Source: Saprospiraceae bacterium
GTDB lineage: Bacteria > Bacteroidota > Bacteroidia > Chitinophagales > Saprospiraceae
Length of the DNA: 64,000 nucleotides
Direction: 5' to 3'
NCBI GenBank assembly: GCA_016710585.1
Contig: JADJVN010000029.1
Span: forward strand, 10,001 to 74,000
The translations under genes and the position numbers were made by a program. Positions 63,669 through 64,000 of this stretch are shown piece after piece (within the stretch, counting starts at the first letter, position 1; every line of letters begins with the position of its first letter). The notes under the pieces are model-generated. The model did not search any database. It had not been told where the DNA came from and saw only the letters and a list, made by a program, of their open reading frames with translations.

Positions 63669-64000
63669 TTGACAGTACCAATTTTTGTGAAAATACAGAC
63701 AGTGTCCTCATCGATATTGATCAAAATAAACCAAAGGCTATCGTTGAGGCTGATAAGACTTTCCGCTGTGCTGATACACTCGTTACCATCGATGCTTCTC
63801 AGTCCGATTCAGGTTCGCGTTTGATCTATAGATGGTCAGATCCTTCAGGAAATATTGTCTCTGGAAATAATGCTAAAATCGCTACCGTCAAGAATGCTGG
63901 TACTTTTACCATCGTCGTCATCGATACAATTAATGGTTGTTCTGATTCCGCTACGATCAACATCATTCCTGATCAAAACAAACCCATTGCTACTGCTATA
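63587..64000 (+). CDS. PKD/Ig-repeat adhesin-like protein, continuation past the frameshift (3' end outside window)
   Basis: These 138 codons remain open to the last base. They continue the preceding gene: SQSGKYFFTVIDSTNFCENTDSVLI ends one repeat; the next begins EADKTFRCADTLVTIDASQS and contains RLIYRWSDPSGNIVSG, TFTIVVIDTINGCSDSATI. The periodicity and the Cys positions match the upstream repeats exactly, so this is one gene joined by one missing A at 63585-63588. No start codon or promoter of its own is needed. Confidence 0.75.

Overview
The window is low-GC DNA from a member of the Bacteroidota, most likely a Saprospiraceae-like lineage. The evidence is type IX secretion (T9SS) C-terminal sorting domains, a TonB-dependent receptor, two DUF1573 proteins, a fused E1 alpha/beta 2-oxoacid dehydrogenase, an NSUN-type rRNA methylase, and promoters of the Bacteroidota -7 type (TAnnTTTG) close to start codons. 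I found no tRNA, rRNA, CRISPR array or intact insertion sequence.

Layout. 1-5.3 kb: a two-lobed retropepsin/PDZ protein cut by the window edge, a MarR-YceI pair, an Ig-like lipoprotein followed by lptB, and two small lipoproteins. 5.4-20.6 kb: mostly housekeeping genes, namely an orphan HoxF-type diaphorase, a large APC permease, lon behind a near-perfect sigma-54 promoter, a UbiA-type prenyltransferase, the E1 fusion, a polyprenol-phosphate glycosyltransferase, an S33 peptidase and a vanadium haloperoxidase-like lipoprotein. 20.7-26.8 kb: a Czc/Cus-type heavy-metal efflux operon (His-rich protein, RND pump, TolC-like protein, adaptor). 27-32.7 kb: RNA methylase, VOC protein, an S9 peptidase with an extra C-terminal domain, a DUF1573 lipoprotein and a DUF5672 protein. 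32.8-39.7 kb: a compact sugar-utilisation locus (LacI regulator; divergent TonB receptor, glycoside hydrolase, P-loop kinase, MFS symporter). 41.3-49.7 kb: a minus-strand surface-polysaccharide operon that begins with CDP-6-deoxyhexose genes (rfbF, rfbG, an rfbC-like epimerase, an SDR) and continues with a CmcI-like protein, a TylF-like methyltransferase, an acetyltransferase, glycosyltransferases and an FkbM methyltransferase. 50.2-64 kb: very large secreted T9SS cargo proteins with Cys-paired repeats, plus a flippase.

Sequence quality. At least ten genes are interrupted by single-base indels, mostly in homopolymers of 4-7 bases, in both directions. In most cases the protein reads on perfectly in the next frame. 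This looks more like residual long-read assembly error than gene decay. Exceptions that look like real damage are an internally deleted glycosyltransferase (43.0-43.5 kb), the heavily disrupted rfbC-like gene, and a DUF1573 gene lacking its last strand.

The parts most worth a second look are the sugar locus, with its tandem LacI-type operator and a kinase of unknown substrate; the sigma-54 control region of lon; the near-leaderless promoters; the array of about 47-residue CEG...GCDS repeats in the secreted proteins; and a duplicated intergenic element at 59.85-60.18 kb.
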